Source: Bacteroidales bacterium UBA3824 (GTDB lineage: Bacteria; Bacteroidota; Bacteroidia; Bacteroidales; UBA3824). From it: a DNA stretch of 28,720 nt. The number at the start of each line of letters is the position of its first letter. Within the stretch, counting starts at the first letter, position 1. The position numbers and the translations under genes are program-made. The DNA is taken from the NCBI GenBank assembly GCA_002393195.1, contig DGIK01000158.1, forward strand, positions 2,194-30,913. The letters are read 5' to 3'. Below the pieces are notes generated by a model. The model was given only the letters and a program-made list of their open reading frames with translations. It searched no databases and had not been told where the DNA came from. Below, piece after piece: positions 16,147-23,606 of the stretch.

Positions 16147-18048
16147 TTAAATGTTGTTGGTATCGATGTCGGTGGCTGGCGGGAGGGCAGCCCTTTCGGC
16201 TTCAAGTATTTCGTTGAGCTGCCTGATGGCTTTGCTGTGCTCCTGTATCAGCGCGAGTATTTCGTTGTCGTTTTGTTCGGGCGAGCTTGAAGTCTGGAAA
16301 AACTCCATGCTCTTGTTAAGGTGGATGGCGTATTCCGCGAGTTTTTGCGAGCTTGAAGTGAGCGCGTTGGCGAAAGTGGAATTTTCCTGCGAAATCTGCG
16401 CCAGCTGTATGATAGAGTTTGTGATGGTATCCGTGGCGGCGTGCTGCTCGTCGCAGGCGTGCGCTATCTCCGATACCATATCGCTGTTTTGCCTGATGCG
16501 CGGCGATAGGCGTTCAATCATCGTTGTTACCGTGCTTGTAAACTTGATGTTTTCCTTGGTGGCGGCGTCTATCTCTATGGAAGCTGCGCGGGTTTTTTCG
16601 GCGAGTTTGCGGATTTCTGACGCCACTACGGCGAATCCTTTGCCGTTTTCGCCGGCGCGAGATGCTTCTACGGCGGCGTTGATGGCGAGGATGTCGGTCT
16701 TGGAGGCAATTTCTTTTACAATTTTTATCTTTTCGGCAATCTTCTTGTTGGAATCGAGGCTGCGGTCGCTCGCCTTCGCCACTTGTTTGATGTCGAATGC
16801 AACAGCCTCGCTGCCTTCCTTGGCGAGTTTGGCGTTTTCGGCGTTTTGGCTTATTGACGTAACCATCTCCTCCACGGTTGCCGACACGTGGTCCACGGAT
16901 TCCGATTGGTTGATTGCGCCCTTGTATATTGTGGTGGCTACTTCGTTGATTTCGATTCCGCTGTCGGCTATCTGCTTTGATTCCTTCTTGATGAGCGACG
17001 CCGTGGTGTCTATCTGATCAGCCATTTCTTTGAGTTGCTGCGAAAGGATGCCGAGTTCGTCGTCATTGAGGTTGTCGAGTTTTGACGCGGCGTATAGTTC
17101 GCCGTGCGACACCTTCTCCGCCACTACGAGGATGTCTTTGAGCGGTCGGCTGATGAGTTTTTTTACGAGGAAATACAATGTAGCTATGAATAGCACGCAA
17201 CTCAACGGCACGAGTGTCAGGAAAATGATGCGGATGTAATATTGTTTTTCTTTGAGTTCGTCGGTTGGCACGGCAACTGCGAGTTTCCACGGTGTATTGT
17301 TGATGGTCTGCCAAAATACGGTGAACATTTTGCCGTCGTACCTTTTGAAATCGGCGTTTCCCTTGTCGGCGGTATGGATTATTTTGCCAACATAAATGCT
17401 GTCGGGCTTGGCGATGGTGTCGTTGATGTCGATGACGTAGCCCTTGCCCTTGCTCGATACCGAAATGCCGCTTATGAGCGCGGCTATGGAATCGGCGGGT
17501 ATCGCGACGCTCATGATGCCGTTGTTGACACCGTTTTTGTCCTTGATTCTTGCGCACACATATACTACGTAAGAATTGGTGATGCGTGTTTTCTGCGGCG
17601 ATACAATGTGAAAATCCTTTTGTTTTACGATGATTTCCTTGTAAAAATGGTTGCTGGTGTCGATTGTGACAATCCTGTCGGAATAAGTGTTGTAGAGCCT
17701 TCTATCGGCGGTGAGCAACGTGCCGAAGGAGTACATCGGCTCGCTGTCGATGAGTTTGCGGAGTTCCTTGATTTTTTGTTCCGGCGGAATGTCGTGCAGA
17801 GCCGAATTGTCGGCGAGGGCGCGGCATTGTTTGATGACGCCGGTCATTTTTTCGCTGATTATCTGAGCGTTGGACGACACAATCTCCTGCGAAGTTGTGC
17901 TTATGAGAGTATTGTTGGCATCGTTGATGAGGATATATACGATAATGCACGCCGACCCTATCAGCAGTATAGTGATCGGCAGCACGATGCCAATTATTCG
18001 CCATAATATGCTCTTGTTTTTTTTCGCTGTCATTTGCTCTGCATACAC
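16147..18048 (-). CDS. Methyl-accepting chemotaxis protein with Cache sensor domain
   Basis: A 633-residue receptor. TM1 is at about 14-41, a Cache-type periplasmic domain at about 42-268, TM2 at about 270-293, HAMP at about 294-348, and the cytoplasmic coiled coil carries the tip [20 protein letters not shown] at about 449-469. It has no aromatic C-terminal pentapeptide, unlike its neighbour. The signalling domain closely resembles that of the next receptor while the sensor domains differ, indicating an old duplication with separate ligands. I keep the first ATG (18048); an in-frame ATG at residue 6 (MTAKKNK) is a good alternative. No clear promoter consensus was found in the 138-base divergent gap upstream. 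Confidence 0.92.
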   Translation of the reverse strand: MYAEQMTAKKNKSILWRIIGIVLPITILLIGSACIIVYILINDANNTLISTTSQEIVSSNAQIISEKMTGVIKQCRALADNSALHDIPPEQKIKELRKLIDSEPMYSFGTLLTADRRLYNTYSDRIVTIDTSNHFYKEIIVKQKDFHIVSPQKTRITNSYVVYVCARIKDKNGVNNGIMSVAIPADSIAALISGISVSSKGKGYVIDINDTIAKPDSIYVGKIIHTADKGNADFKRYDGKMFTVFWQTINNTPWKLAVAVPTDELKEKQYYIRIIFLTLVPLSCVLFIATLYFLVKKLISRPLKDILVVAEKVSHGELYAASKLDNLNDDELGILSQQLKEMADQIDTTASLIKKESKQIADSGIEINEVATTIYKGAINQSESVDHVSATVEEMVTSISQNAENAKLAKEGSEAVAFDIKQVAKASDRSLDSNKKIAEKIKIVKEIASKTDILAINAAVEASRAGENGKGFAVVASEIRKLAEKTRAASIEIDAATKENIKFTSTVTTMIERLSPRIRQNSDMVSEIAHACDEQHAATDTITNSIIQLAQISQENSTFANALTSSSQKLAEYAIHLNKSMEFFQTSSSPEQNDNEILALIQEHSKAIRQLNEILEAERAALPPATDIDTNNI

Positions 18049-18126
18049 CTGTTTTGTTTAGGGTGCAATTATAGATAATTTTTCTGAAATACGCGAATTT
18101 TTTTTGAAGAATTTTTTGAGGTAAAT

Positions 18127-18157
18127 TTTGATTTATCAAAAATTAATATCATATTTG
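18127..18157 (+). promoter_or_regulatory. Probable promoter of the antitoxin gene
   Basis: TTTG at 18127-18130, a 19-base spacer, and CATATTTG at 18150-18157 fit the Bacteroidota promoter with one mismatch (CA for TA at the start of the -7 box). It lies 29 bases before the ATG at 18187. Confidence 0.5.
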
Positions 18158-18186
18158 CAACGTGAAATACTAAAAATAAAACTGCT

Positions 18187-18396
18187 ATGGCAAAAGATGT
18201 AACATATAAAAAAGAAGTTTACAGTGATTTGTTAACGCCATATAATTTGCAGTCGATGAAACATTATACAATGGAAGAAATTAATGCACGCATCGACGAG
18301 GCAGAACGGCAGATTGCTGAGGGGCTTACCATCGACAGCGAAGATATGTTCCGTGAATTAGAGGAAGAGCAAGAAAGAACCAACTCTTTCCAATAG
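18187..18396 (+). CDS. Small antitoxin-like protein next to a decayed toxin
   Basis: A 69-residue, strongly charged protein. The C-terminal half, YTMEEINARIDEAERQIAEG followed by LTIDSEDMFRELEEEQE, matches the layout of Bacteroidota type II antitoxins that pair with RelE/ParE toxins: a helix starting with T-x-E-E-I, then G plus a short strand, then S-E-D-M/V-F-R-E-L. The start has a reasonable upstream promoter. Immediately downstream is the tail of a RelE/ParE toxin without its beginning, so this looks like the surviving half of a toxin-antitoxin pair. The family assignment is by pattern only and moderate. Confidence 0.65.
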   Translation: MAKDVTYKKEVYSDLLTPYNLQSMKHYTMEEINARIDEAERQIAEGLTIDSEDMFRELEEEQERTNSFQ

Positions 18397-18532
18397 GACA
18401 AAAGAGTACCGAAGTATCGTCGTAAATAGACTTAACAAAATTGTCTATTACGTTGATAATGAATGTGTTCAAGTGGCAGATTTTTGGGATTGTCGTCGTA
18501 ATCCTGAAACATTAGCCCAACGTATAAAATAA
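18392..18532 (+). pseudogene. Remnant of a RelE/ParE-family toxin (C-terminal part only)
   Basis: In the frame ending at TAA 18530-18532 the sequence reads TKEYRSIVVNRLNKIVYYVD, then NECVQVADFWDCRRNPETLA, then QRIK and stop. This is the characteristic last half of a ParE/RelE toxin: YR, hydrophobic strand, N-K-I-V-Y-Y, then V-A-D-F-W-D-C-R-R-x-P and L-A-x-R-I-K. No start codon or N-terminal half is present; the frame runs into the 3' end of the antitoxin gene. A deletion of about half the toxin, at or near the antitoxin stop codon, explains the arrangement. Confidence 0.72.
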
Positions 18533-18584
18533 ATAAAGTATAGTTATAAAGATTTCACCGCCTGATTGTAGATACTTTGAAACA

Positions 18585-20135
18585 ATGATAACCACCGACC
18601 TGACCATTACACCCCGCGACGCCTCCGACAGCGCGTATTACTTGCCATTAGCGGCTAAGAGCGCGGGTATCAACATAGACCAAATCTCCTCCCACGCAAT
18701 CGTCCATAAGTCGATTGATGCGCGGGGGCGGGATATTGTTGTCAATATGCGAATTGCGCTGTTCCTCGATGGCGAAAAGCCCGAGGACATCGCCGCCAAA
18801 TATAATTACAAGGACGTTTCCGACAAGCCTTCCGTGGTTGTGGTCGGGATGGGACCTGCGGGATTGTTTGCGGCGTTGAGGCTCATAGAATTGGGATTGC
18901 GCCCGATAGTATTGGAGCGCGGCAAATGCGTCAAGGAGCGCAAACGCGACATCGCCCTCCTCAACCTCCAACACCTTCTCGACGAGGATTCCAACTATTG
19001 CTACGGCGAGGGCGGCGCGGGCACTTTTTCCGACGGCAAACTCTACACCCGCTCCAACAAGCGCGGCGACATCAGCCGCATCCTCGAAATCTTCAACATT
19101 CACGGCGCGGACGATTCTATCCTATACGATGCGCGTCCGCACATCGGCACCGACAAGTTGCCAAAAATCGTTTCCACGATGCGCGAGACCATTTTGCGCT
19201 GTGGCGGCGAGGTGAGGTTTTCTACGAGGATGGACGATTTGCGCATAGTTGACGGCAAAATAAACGCCGTAATCACATCTGATGGCAACGAAATCCCAAC
19301 TTCCGCCGTCATTCTTGCCACAGGACACAGCGCGGAAGACGTTTACAAGATGTTGCAACGTCACGGCATCAAGATGGAGGCAAAAGGTTTTGCAATGGGC
19401 GTGCGCGTGGAGCATCCGCGCGAACTCATCGACGAAATCCGTTACCACAAGGCAGACACCAAATATTTGCCGACAGCGAGTTACAACGTTGCGGCGCAAG
19501 TAGATGGCAGGGGCGTTTATTCGTTCTGTATGTGTCCGGGCGGACAGATAGTGCCGTCGGCAACAAAGAAAGGTCAGACCGTCGTCAATGGAATGTCGGC
19601 GGCTGCACGGCGCAATCGTTGGTCAAACGCCGCCATCGTCGTAGAAATCCGCCAAGAAGACATTCCCAACTATTCCGCCGACAATCCTCTCTGCGGCATC
19701 GAATACCAAAAACAGGTGGAGCAGATGACTTATATCAACGGCGGCAGTTGTCAAGCCGCACCCGCGCAGAGGTTGACGGACTTTGTGAAAGGGCGGATTT
19801 CGAGTTCGTTGCCAGAGACGTCATACGTGCCGGGCATCGTAAATTCGCCGGTGCATTTTTGGCTGCCGGAGTTCATCTCCAACAGGTTGCGCCAAGGATT
19901 CAAGGAGTTTGACAAAAAGATGCGCGGATTCCTCACCGATGAGGCGCAAGTATTGGCATCAGAAACCCGCACATCGTCGCCCGTGAGGATAGTAAGGGAC
20001 GAGACGAAGATGTGCAGCGTGTCGATTCCCAACCTCTATCCGTGCGGCGAAGGCGCGGGCTACGCCGGTGGCATCGTTTCGTCGGCGATGGACGGCGAAA
20101 AGGCGGCTGAGGCGGTTGCTGCAATGATAATTTGA
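18585..20135 (+). CDS. FAD-dependent oxidoreductase (COG2509-type)
   Basis: A 516-residue flavoprotein. After an N-terminal region of about 80 residues comes the Rossmann dinucleotide-binding motif VVVVGMGPAGLFAAL (G88-x-G90-x-x-G93) and LRPIVLERG. NYCYGEGGAGTFSDGKLYTR is a signature of this uncharacterised dehydrogenase family. The C-terminal FAD-binding motif is LYPCGEGAGYAGGIVSSAMDG. The substrate is unknown. It is predicted cytoplasmic. The next gene starts 21 bases downstream on the same strand, so it may head an operon with the YbjN-like and protease genes, although a functional link is not evident. Confidence 0.88.
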   Translation: MITTDLTITPRDASDSAYYLPLAAKSAGINIDQISSHAIVHKSIDARGRDIVVNMRIALFLDGEKPEDIAAKYNYKDVSDKPSVVVVGMGPAGLFAALRLIELGLRPIVLERGKCVKERKRDIALLNLQHLLDEDSNYCYGEGGAGTFSDGKLYTRSNKRGDISRILEIFNIHGADDSILYDARPHIGTDKLPKIVSTMRETILRCGGEVRFSTRMDDLRIVDGKINAVITSDGNEIPTSAVILATGHSAEDVYKMLQRHGIKMEAKGFAMGVRVEHPRELIDEIRYHKADTKYLPTASYNVAAQVDGRGVYSFCMCPGGQIVPSATKKGQTVVNGMSAAARRNRWSNAAIVVEIRQEDIPNYSADNPLCGIEYQKQVEQMTYINGGSCQAAPAQRLTDFVKGRISSSLPETSYVPGIVNSPVHFWLPEFISNRLRQGFKEFDKKMRGFLTDEAQVLASETRTSSPVRIVRDETKMCSVSIPNLYPCGEGAGYAGGIVSSAMDGEKAAEAVAAMII

Positions 20136-20156
20136 ACGAATTAAGGTGAATTGTAT

Positions 20157-21461
20157 ATGGGCATATTTTCAAATATTTTTGGCAAGAGTTGCGACCCAAA
20201 CGAAGTGCGTTTTGGGCGGTGTATGGCGCAGAGTCCGGGCGAGGAGCAGTCGCAATTGCTCACGGATTCCGATAAGCTCTACAACGGCGGCGACTGTGCC
20301 GGGGGCTATCTTGCCTATATGAAATATCTTCAATCGATGTTTGGCGACGCGGTGGAGATTGCCGAGGGCGATGGCAGTTGCAAGTATGTAATCCGACACG
20401 GCAGCAAGGAGATTGTATGTACCGTTGATGCCAACGAGGTGTCGGCTGAGTGCGTCGTTGCCACTTGCGTAAAACCCGATGTGGCGTTGATGCGTTACGT
20501 ATTGGCGCAAAATGCCAATATGTTATATTCCAAATACGGTCTTGACGGCGAAAACATCGTCTTGTGCCAGCGTTGCCCCGCCAAAGATATGTCGGTATCG
20601 TCGTTTGCCGAGATGCTGTCGGAGATTGGGCTTAGCGCCAATACCGCTGGCGAACATTTGGAGGCAGAATTTCCCGAATTGGCGATATGCCGACACAGCA
20701 ACATCATCACGCTTTCCAGTCAGGAAGTTGATACCAAGGTAACATTCCTCCGTGCGTGGATCAACGACACTTTCAGGCTCGTGGAGACCACCGAGGTAGA
20801 AAATCTCAGGTCGTACATCATACTTTCGGCAACTTTCAAGATTATTTATCTGATTTCGCCCGAAGGTGCGCTGCTCAACATTATGGAGAGTATTCTCGAT
20901 ATTTATTCAGAATACGCGCCCGATGCCAACAACAACACCGAAATCAATTACCGTATGCTTTCCGTCATGGAAGACATTATGACTATGCCCGACCACGAAA
21001 TCGCCAAATCGATGTACAGGACGCACGCCGTATTTCAGGAACTCAATTACAAGACCTTTATGGAACTTGCCGACAGCGTAACGTCGCTATTGAGGCTTGT
21101 GGTGCAATGCTCCGACATCCGCCGTCCCGACCTCGTGCCGGTGATGTGTGAGTATATTATCGGCGGTCAGGAAGTGAGATTTGGACAGCATCAATTGGCA
21201 TACGACCTATTTATGATATTGTGGCGGGTATTGAATACGGAGTTTTTCTACGGATTGGGGGTCCGCAATATGCTCTACAACGACACGGCCGACGCATTGG
21301 CTAAGGACAAGATAATCGCCGAGATTGATGCCATCACCGCCAAATACGCCGCCGAATATCCAAGCCTAAAATTTGACGCTGGCAGATTGTCTTATGATTC
21401 GCTGGACACTTTTGCCTGCTCGTTTTTGATAGAATTTAAGAACATCCAAATACCAGACTGA
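20157..21461 (+). CDS. Hypothetical protein with YbjN-like region(s)
   Basis: A 434-residue cytoplasmic protein. I use ATG 20157 (MGIFSNIFGKSCD) rather than the in-frame TTG at 20151. Residues about 50-165 show an alternating strand/helix pattern, including VALMRYVLAQNANMLYSKYG and IVLCQRCPAKDMS, that resembles the YbjN/type III-chaperone-like fold. A second similar unit may occupy about 165-270 (ITLSSQEVDTKVTFLRAWIN). The rest is helical and unassigned. No signal peptide or catalytic motif is visible. It is followed after 4 bases by a protease gene whose C-terminus has the same YbjN-like appearance, which suggests the two proteins interact. The fold assignment is by eye and uncertain. Confidence 0.75.
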   Translation: MGIFSNIFGKSCDPNEVRFGRCMAQSPGEEQSQLLTDSDKLYNGGDCAGGYLAYMKYLQSMFGDAVEIAEGDGSCKYVIRHGSKEIVCTVDANEVSAECVVATCVKPDVALMRYVLAQNANMLYSKYGLDGENIVLCQRCPAKDMSVSSFAEMLSEIGLSANTAGEHLEAEFPELAICRHSNIITLSSQEVDTKVTFLRAWINDTFRLVETTEVENLRSYIILSATFKIIYLISPEGALLNIMESILDIYSEYAPDANNNTEINYRMLSVMEDIMTMPDHEIAKSMYRTHAVFQELNYKTFMELADSVTSLLRLVVQCSDIRRPDLVPVMCEYIIGGQEVRFGQHQLAYDLFMILWRVLNTEFFYGLGVRNMLYNDTADALAKDKIIAEIDAITAKYAAEYPSLKFDAGRLSYDSLDTFACSFLIEFKNIQIPD

Positions 21462-21465
21462 CGCT

Positions 21466-22566
21466 ATGACACAACAAAAGACATCAGAACTTGCCGCCGA
21501 CGCCACTGTAAGGATTATGACGCCGTGGGGACTTGGCACGGGTTTTCTATTGGGCGACTACGAATTGATAGTTACCAACAGGCACGTCGTGCAGGGCTGC
21601 CGTCAGGTGGTATTGGCGACAGAAACATTCAAAAAGCGCATCGCCAACGTCCTGTATGCCGACCCTTTGTACGACCTCGCCTTTGTGGAGCAGCCCGACG
21701 GACTTACGGTCGGTTCGTTGCAATTGGCCTTTGACGGCTACAAGGTAAACGACGGCGACCAGATACTTGCCGTTGGACATCCGTTGGGGCTCAAATACAC
21801 CAATACCAACGGCATCGTCTCCAAAGCCTCGCGCAATATCGACGGACTTACTTACATACAGACCGACGCCGCCATCAATCCCGGCAATTCGGGCGGGCCG
21901 CTGCTCTCGTCGGAAGGTTTGGTGATTGGCGTCAATACCTTCATAATGTCTGAGGGGCAGAATCTTGGATTTGCGCTTCACTATTCGCTGCTCAAGAAGG
22001 CACTCGACGATTACGAGGCGGCTGGCAAGGTGTATGCGGTGAGGTGCGCCTCATGCGCCAACCTCGTTACCGAAACCACGTTGCAGGCGGGCTACTGTCC
22101 GTATTGCGGCGTCAAGATGAACCAAGACGATTTCAAGGGCAAACTCTACATTCCCGGCGTGATGGAACGCAAAATAGAAGATATGCTCACCGCCCTCGGC
22201 TACGACATCAACATCGTTCGCGAGAGCCGCGATTCGTGGATTATCTCTGACGAAAACCTCGACATCAACATCAATTACACTCCCGAAAATGGGCATATCA
22301 GCACGTCGTGCGTACTCTGCCGATTGCCGCAGGAAGACATTGGGCGTATGTACGGATTTCTCCTGCAACAAAATTACAAGACTCCGTCTCTGTCGTTTTC
22401 GGTAACGGGCGGACAGGTGATGCTCGCCACAAGACGCATCAGCCATTCCGACTTCCACCCCGACACGTGTTGCGCCCTGCTCGAAGGCTACATTTCGGCG
22501 TGTCATAGGTATTCCGATATTTTAATCAATAGGTATCACGGCATACCATCGGGCGTATTGCAATAA
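21466..22566 (+). CDS. HtrA-type serine protease fused to a zinc ribbon and a YbjN-like domain
   Basis: A 366-residue protein. Residues about 10-180 form a trypsin-like S1C domain with the complete triad H40 (TNRHVV), D70 (YDLAF) and S142 (NPGNSGGP). No signal peptide or PDZ domain is present, unlike periplasmic DegP/HtrA, so the protein is predicted to be cytoplasmic. A zinc ribbon follows: C194-x2-C197 and C211-x2-C214. The C-terminal part (about 225-360), with MLTALGYDINIVRE and MYGFLLQQNYKTPSLSF, resembles a YbjN-like fold. It sits 4 bases after the YbjN-like gene and 13 bases before a lipoprotein gene. A cytoplasmic trypsin-like domain near a STAND ATPase recalls protease effectors of NTPase-controlled conflict systems; this role is inferred. 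Confidence 0.85.
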   Translation: MTQQKTSELAADATVRIMTPWGLGTGFLLGDYELIVTNRHVVQGCRQVVLATETFKKRIANVLYADPLYDLAFVEQPDGLTVGSLQLAFDGYKVNDGDQILAVGHPLGLKYTNTNGIVSKASRNIDGLTYIQTDAAINPGNSGGPLLSSEGLVIGVNTFIMSEGQNLGFALHYSLLKKALDDYEAAGKVYAVRCASCANLVTETTLQAGYCPYCGVKMNQDDFKGKLYIPGVMERKIEDMLTALGYDINIVRESRDSWIISDENLDININYTPENGHISTSCVLCRLPQEDIGRMYGFLLQQNYKTPSLSFSVTGGQVMLATRRISHSDFHPDTCCALLEGYISACHRYSDILINRYHGIPSGVLQ

Positions 22567-22579
22567 TAATTATTTTATA

Positions 22580-23443
22580 ATGATGATGAAGAATTTTGTA
22601 TTTATAATTATAATAATGGCAACTATGATTGCGTGTGCGCCGCCGCAGGAAGACGGCAATGCTCACCACAATCTCGATACTGTAACATCTGTATTGAAAA
22701 CCGACACAGGAGTTTTCCTGAAAATCTCCTACCTTCTCGACGAGTTTGAGACCTCGATGGAACTTCGCCGACCGAGGGGCGAAGGCGAGAGCGAACCTTT
22801 CATCAGGTATGCCTACGGATACGACACCACCGGTCATAAAATACTCTCCATCTGTTCCGCCTACAATCGACAGAAAGATGATTACGTGCATATCACGAAG
22901 GAAGAGTTGGAATACGACGACGAGGGCGCGACGCTCAGCACCGTATATGTAGAGCGTAACGGCAGATGGTATCCCAAGGAGCGCAACGGTCGCACATTGG
23001 ACGCTCGTGGCAACGTTACCGCCCTCGAAACTTACGAACTCATCGGCGGCTCTGATTGGAAGATTAAGACCAAGACTTATTATAAGTACGATAACAGCAA
23101 CAATGTCATAGAAAAGACCGACTTCCGCTACGACGAAAAAGGCGAATGGTCGCCGGTGGAGAAGGTGCAGCGCGAGTATAACAAGGCCAAAATGCTTTCG
23201 GAGATTATTAGCGGCCCTGCGCCCAACAATCAATGGTCAGAAAAATCGAAGGCAGAATACGAATACGACCCAAGCGGACAATGCACCAAACAGACATCAT
23301 ACATCAGGAAATGGAACAAGTGGGTCAATTACGTACAGACCGAATACAAATTTGACGGCGCCGGCAATATGCTCGAATGTAACACCTATTTTTGGAACGA
23401 AAAAAACGGTCGCTGGGTCTTCCAAGGAAAAGAAGAATTTTGA
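22580..23443 (+). CDS. Lipoprotein with YD-like repeats
   Basis: A 287-residue protein with a short basic start, a hydrophobic stretch rich in Ile and a lipobox-like MIAC giving a lipidated Cys19. The rest is made of repeated strand pairs built on Y-x-Y/F-D-x-x-G/N-x: YKYDNSNNVIEKTDF, YEYDPSGQCTKQTSY and YKFDGAGNMLECNTY. These resemble the short YD-type repeats of small Bacteroidota surface proteins. Start choice among three successive ATGs is unclear. It ends the tightly spaced group that begins at the FAD oxidoreductase and may be cotranscribed with the protease gene. A weak stem with a T-run follows the stop. Confidence 0.82.
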   Translation: MMMKNFVFIIIIMATMIACAPPQEDGNAHHNLDTVTSVLKTDTGVFLKISYLLDEFETSMELRRPRGEGESEPFIRYAYGYDTTGHKILSICSAYNRQKDDYVHITKEELEYDDEGATLSTVYVERNGRWYPKERNGRTLDARGNVTALETYELIGGSDWKIKTKTYYKYDNSNNVIEKTDFRYDEKGEWSPVEKVQREYNKAKMLSEIISGPAPNNQWSEKSKAEYEYDPSGQCTKQTSYIRKWNKWVNYVQTEYKFDGAGNMLECNTYFWNEKNGRWVFQGKEEF

Positions 23444-23447
23444 TAAA

Positions 23448-23472
23448 AAATATTCAAAAATATTTGTTTTTT
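23448..23472 (+). terminator. Weak candidate terminator after the lipoprotein gene
   Basis: AAATATT at 23448-23454 and AATATTT at 23459-23465 form a 7-base A/T stem with loop CAAA, followed by G and a run of six T. The stem has no GC pairs, so it may be inefficient. Confidence 0.3.
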
Positions 23473-23495
23473 ATGTAAAATATTTTGTACTTTTG
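23463..23495 (+). promoter_or_regulatory. Promoter of the STAND-WD40 gene
   Basis: TTTG at 23463-23466, a 21-base spacer, and TACTTTTG at 23488-23495 match the Bacteroidota consensus. The predicted leader is about 105 bases long, which leaves room for regulation of the STAND gene. Confidence 0.6.
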
Positions 23496-23529
23496 TAAAC
23501 CTAAATTTATAGAGAATTTTATATTGATT

Positions 23530-23560
23530 ATTCTTTTGATTCTTTATAATTCTTTTGATT
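23530..23560. repeat. 12-base direct repeat in the leader of the STAND gene
   Basis: ATTCTTTTGATT occurs at 23530-23541 and again at 23549-23560, 19 bases apart (start to start), between the promoter and the coding region. Confidence 0.6.
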
Positions 23561-23576
23561 TTTGGATAGAAACCAA

Positions 23577-23594
23577 CAATGCCGTAAGGCGTTG
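23577..23594 (+). promoter_or_regulatory. Leader hairpin with a GTAA loop before the STAND gene
   Basis: CAATGCC, loop GTAA, GGCGTTG: seven pairs including one T-G wobble, 12 bases before the ATG at 23607. The loop is of the GNRA type, as in the palindrome at 2051-2070. It could limit ribosome access. Confidence 0.45.
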
Positions 23595-23606
23595 ACAGCA
23601 AATGAA

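Noticed and set aside
15374..16150. Long open frame on the plus strand opposite the second chemoreceptor
   Set aside because: It is an antisense shadow of a gene with clear domain motifs, shows no recognisable family features and has no promoter; similar shadows lie opposite the other large genes.
18566..18592. TACTTTG just before the FAD oxidoreductase as a promoter -7 box
   Set aside because: The spacing within the box is one base short of TAnnTTTG and it lies only a few bases before the ATG, leaving almost no leader.
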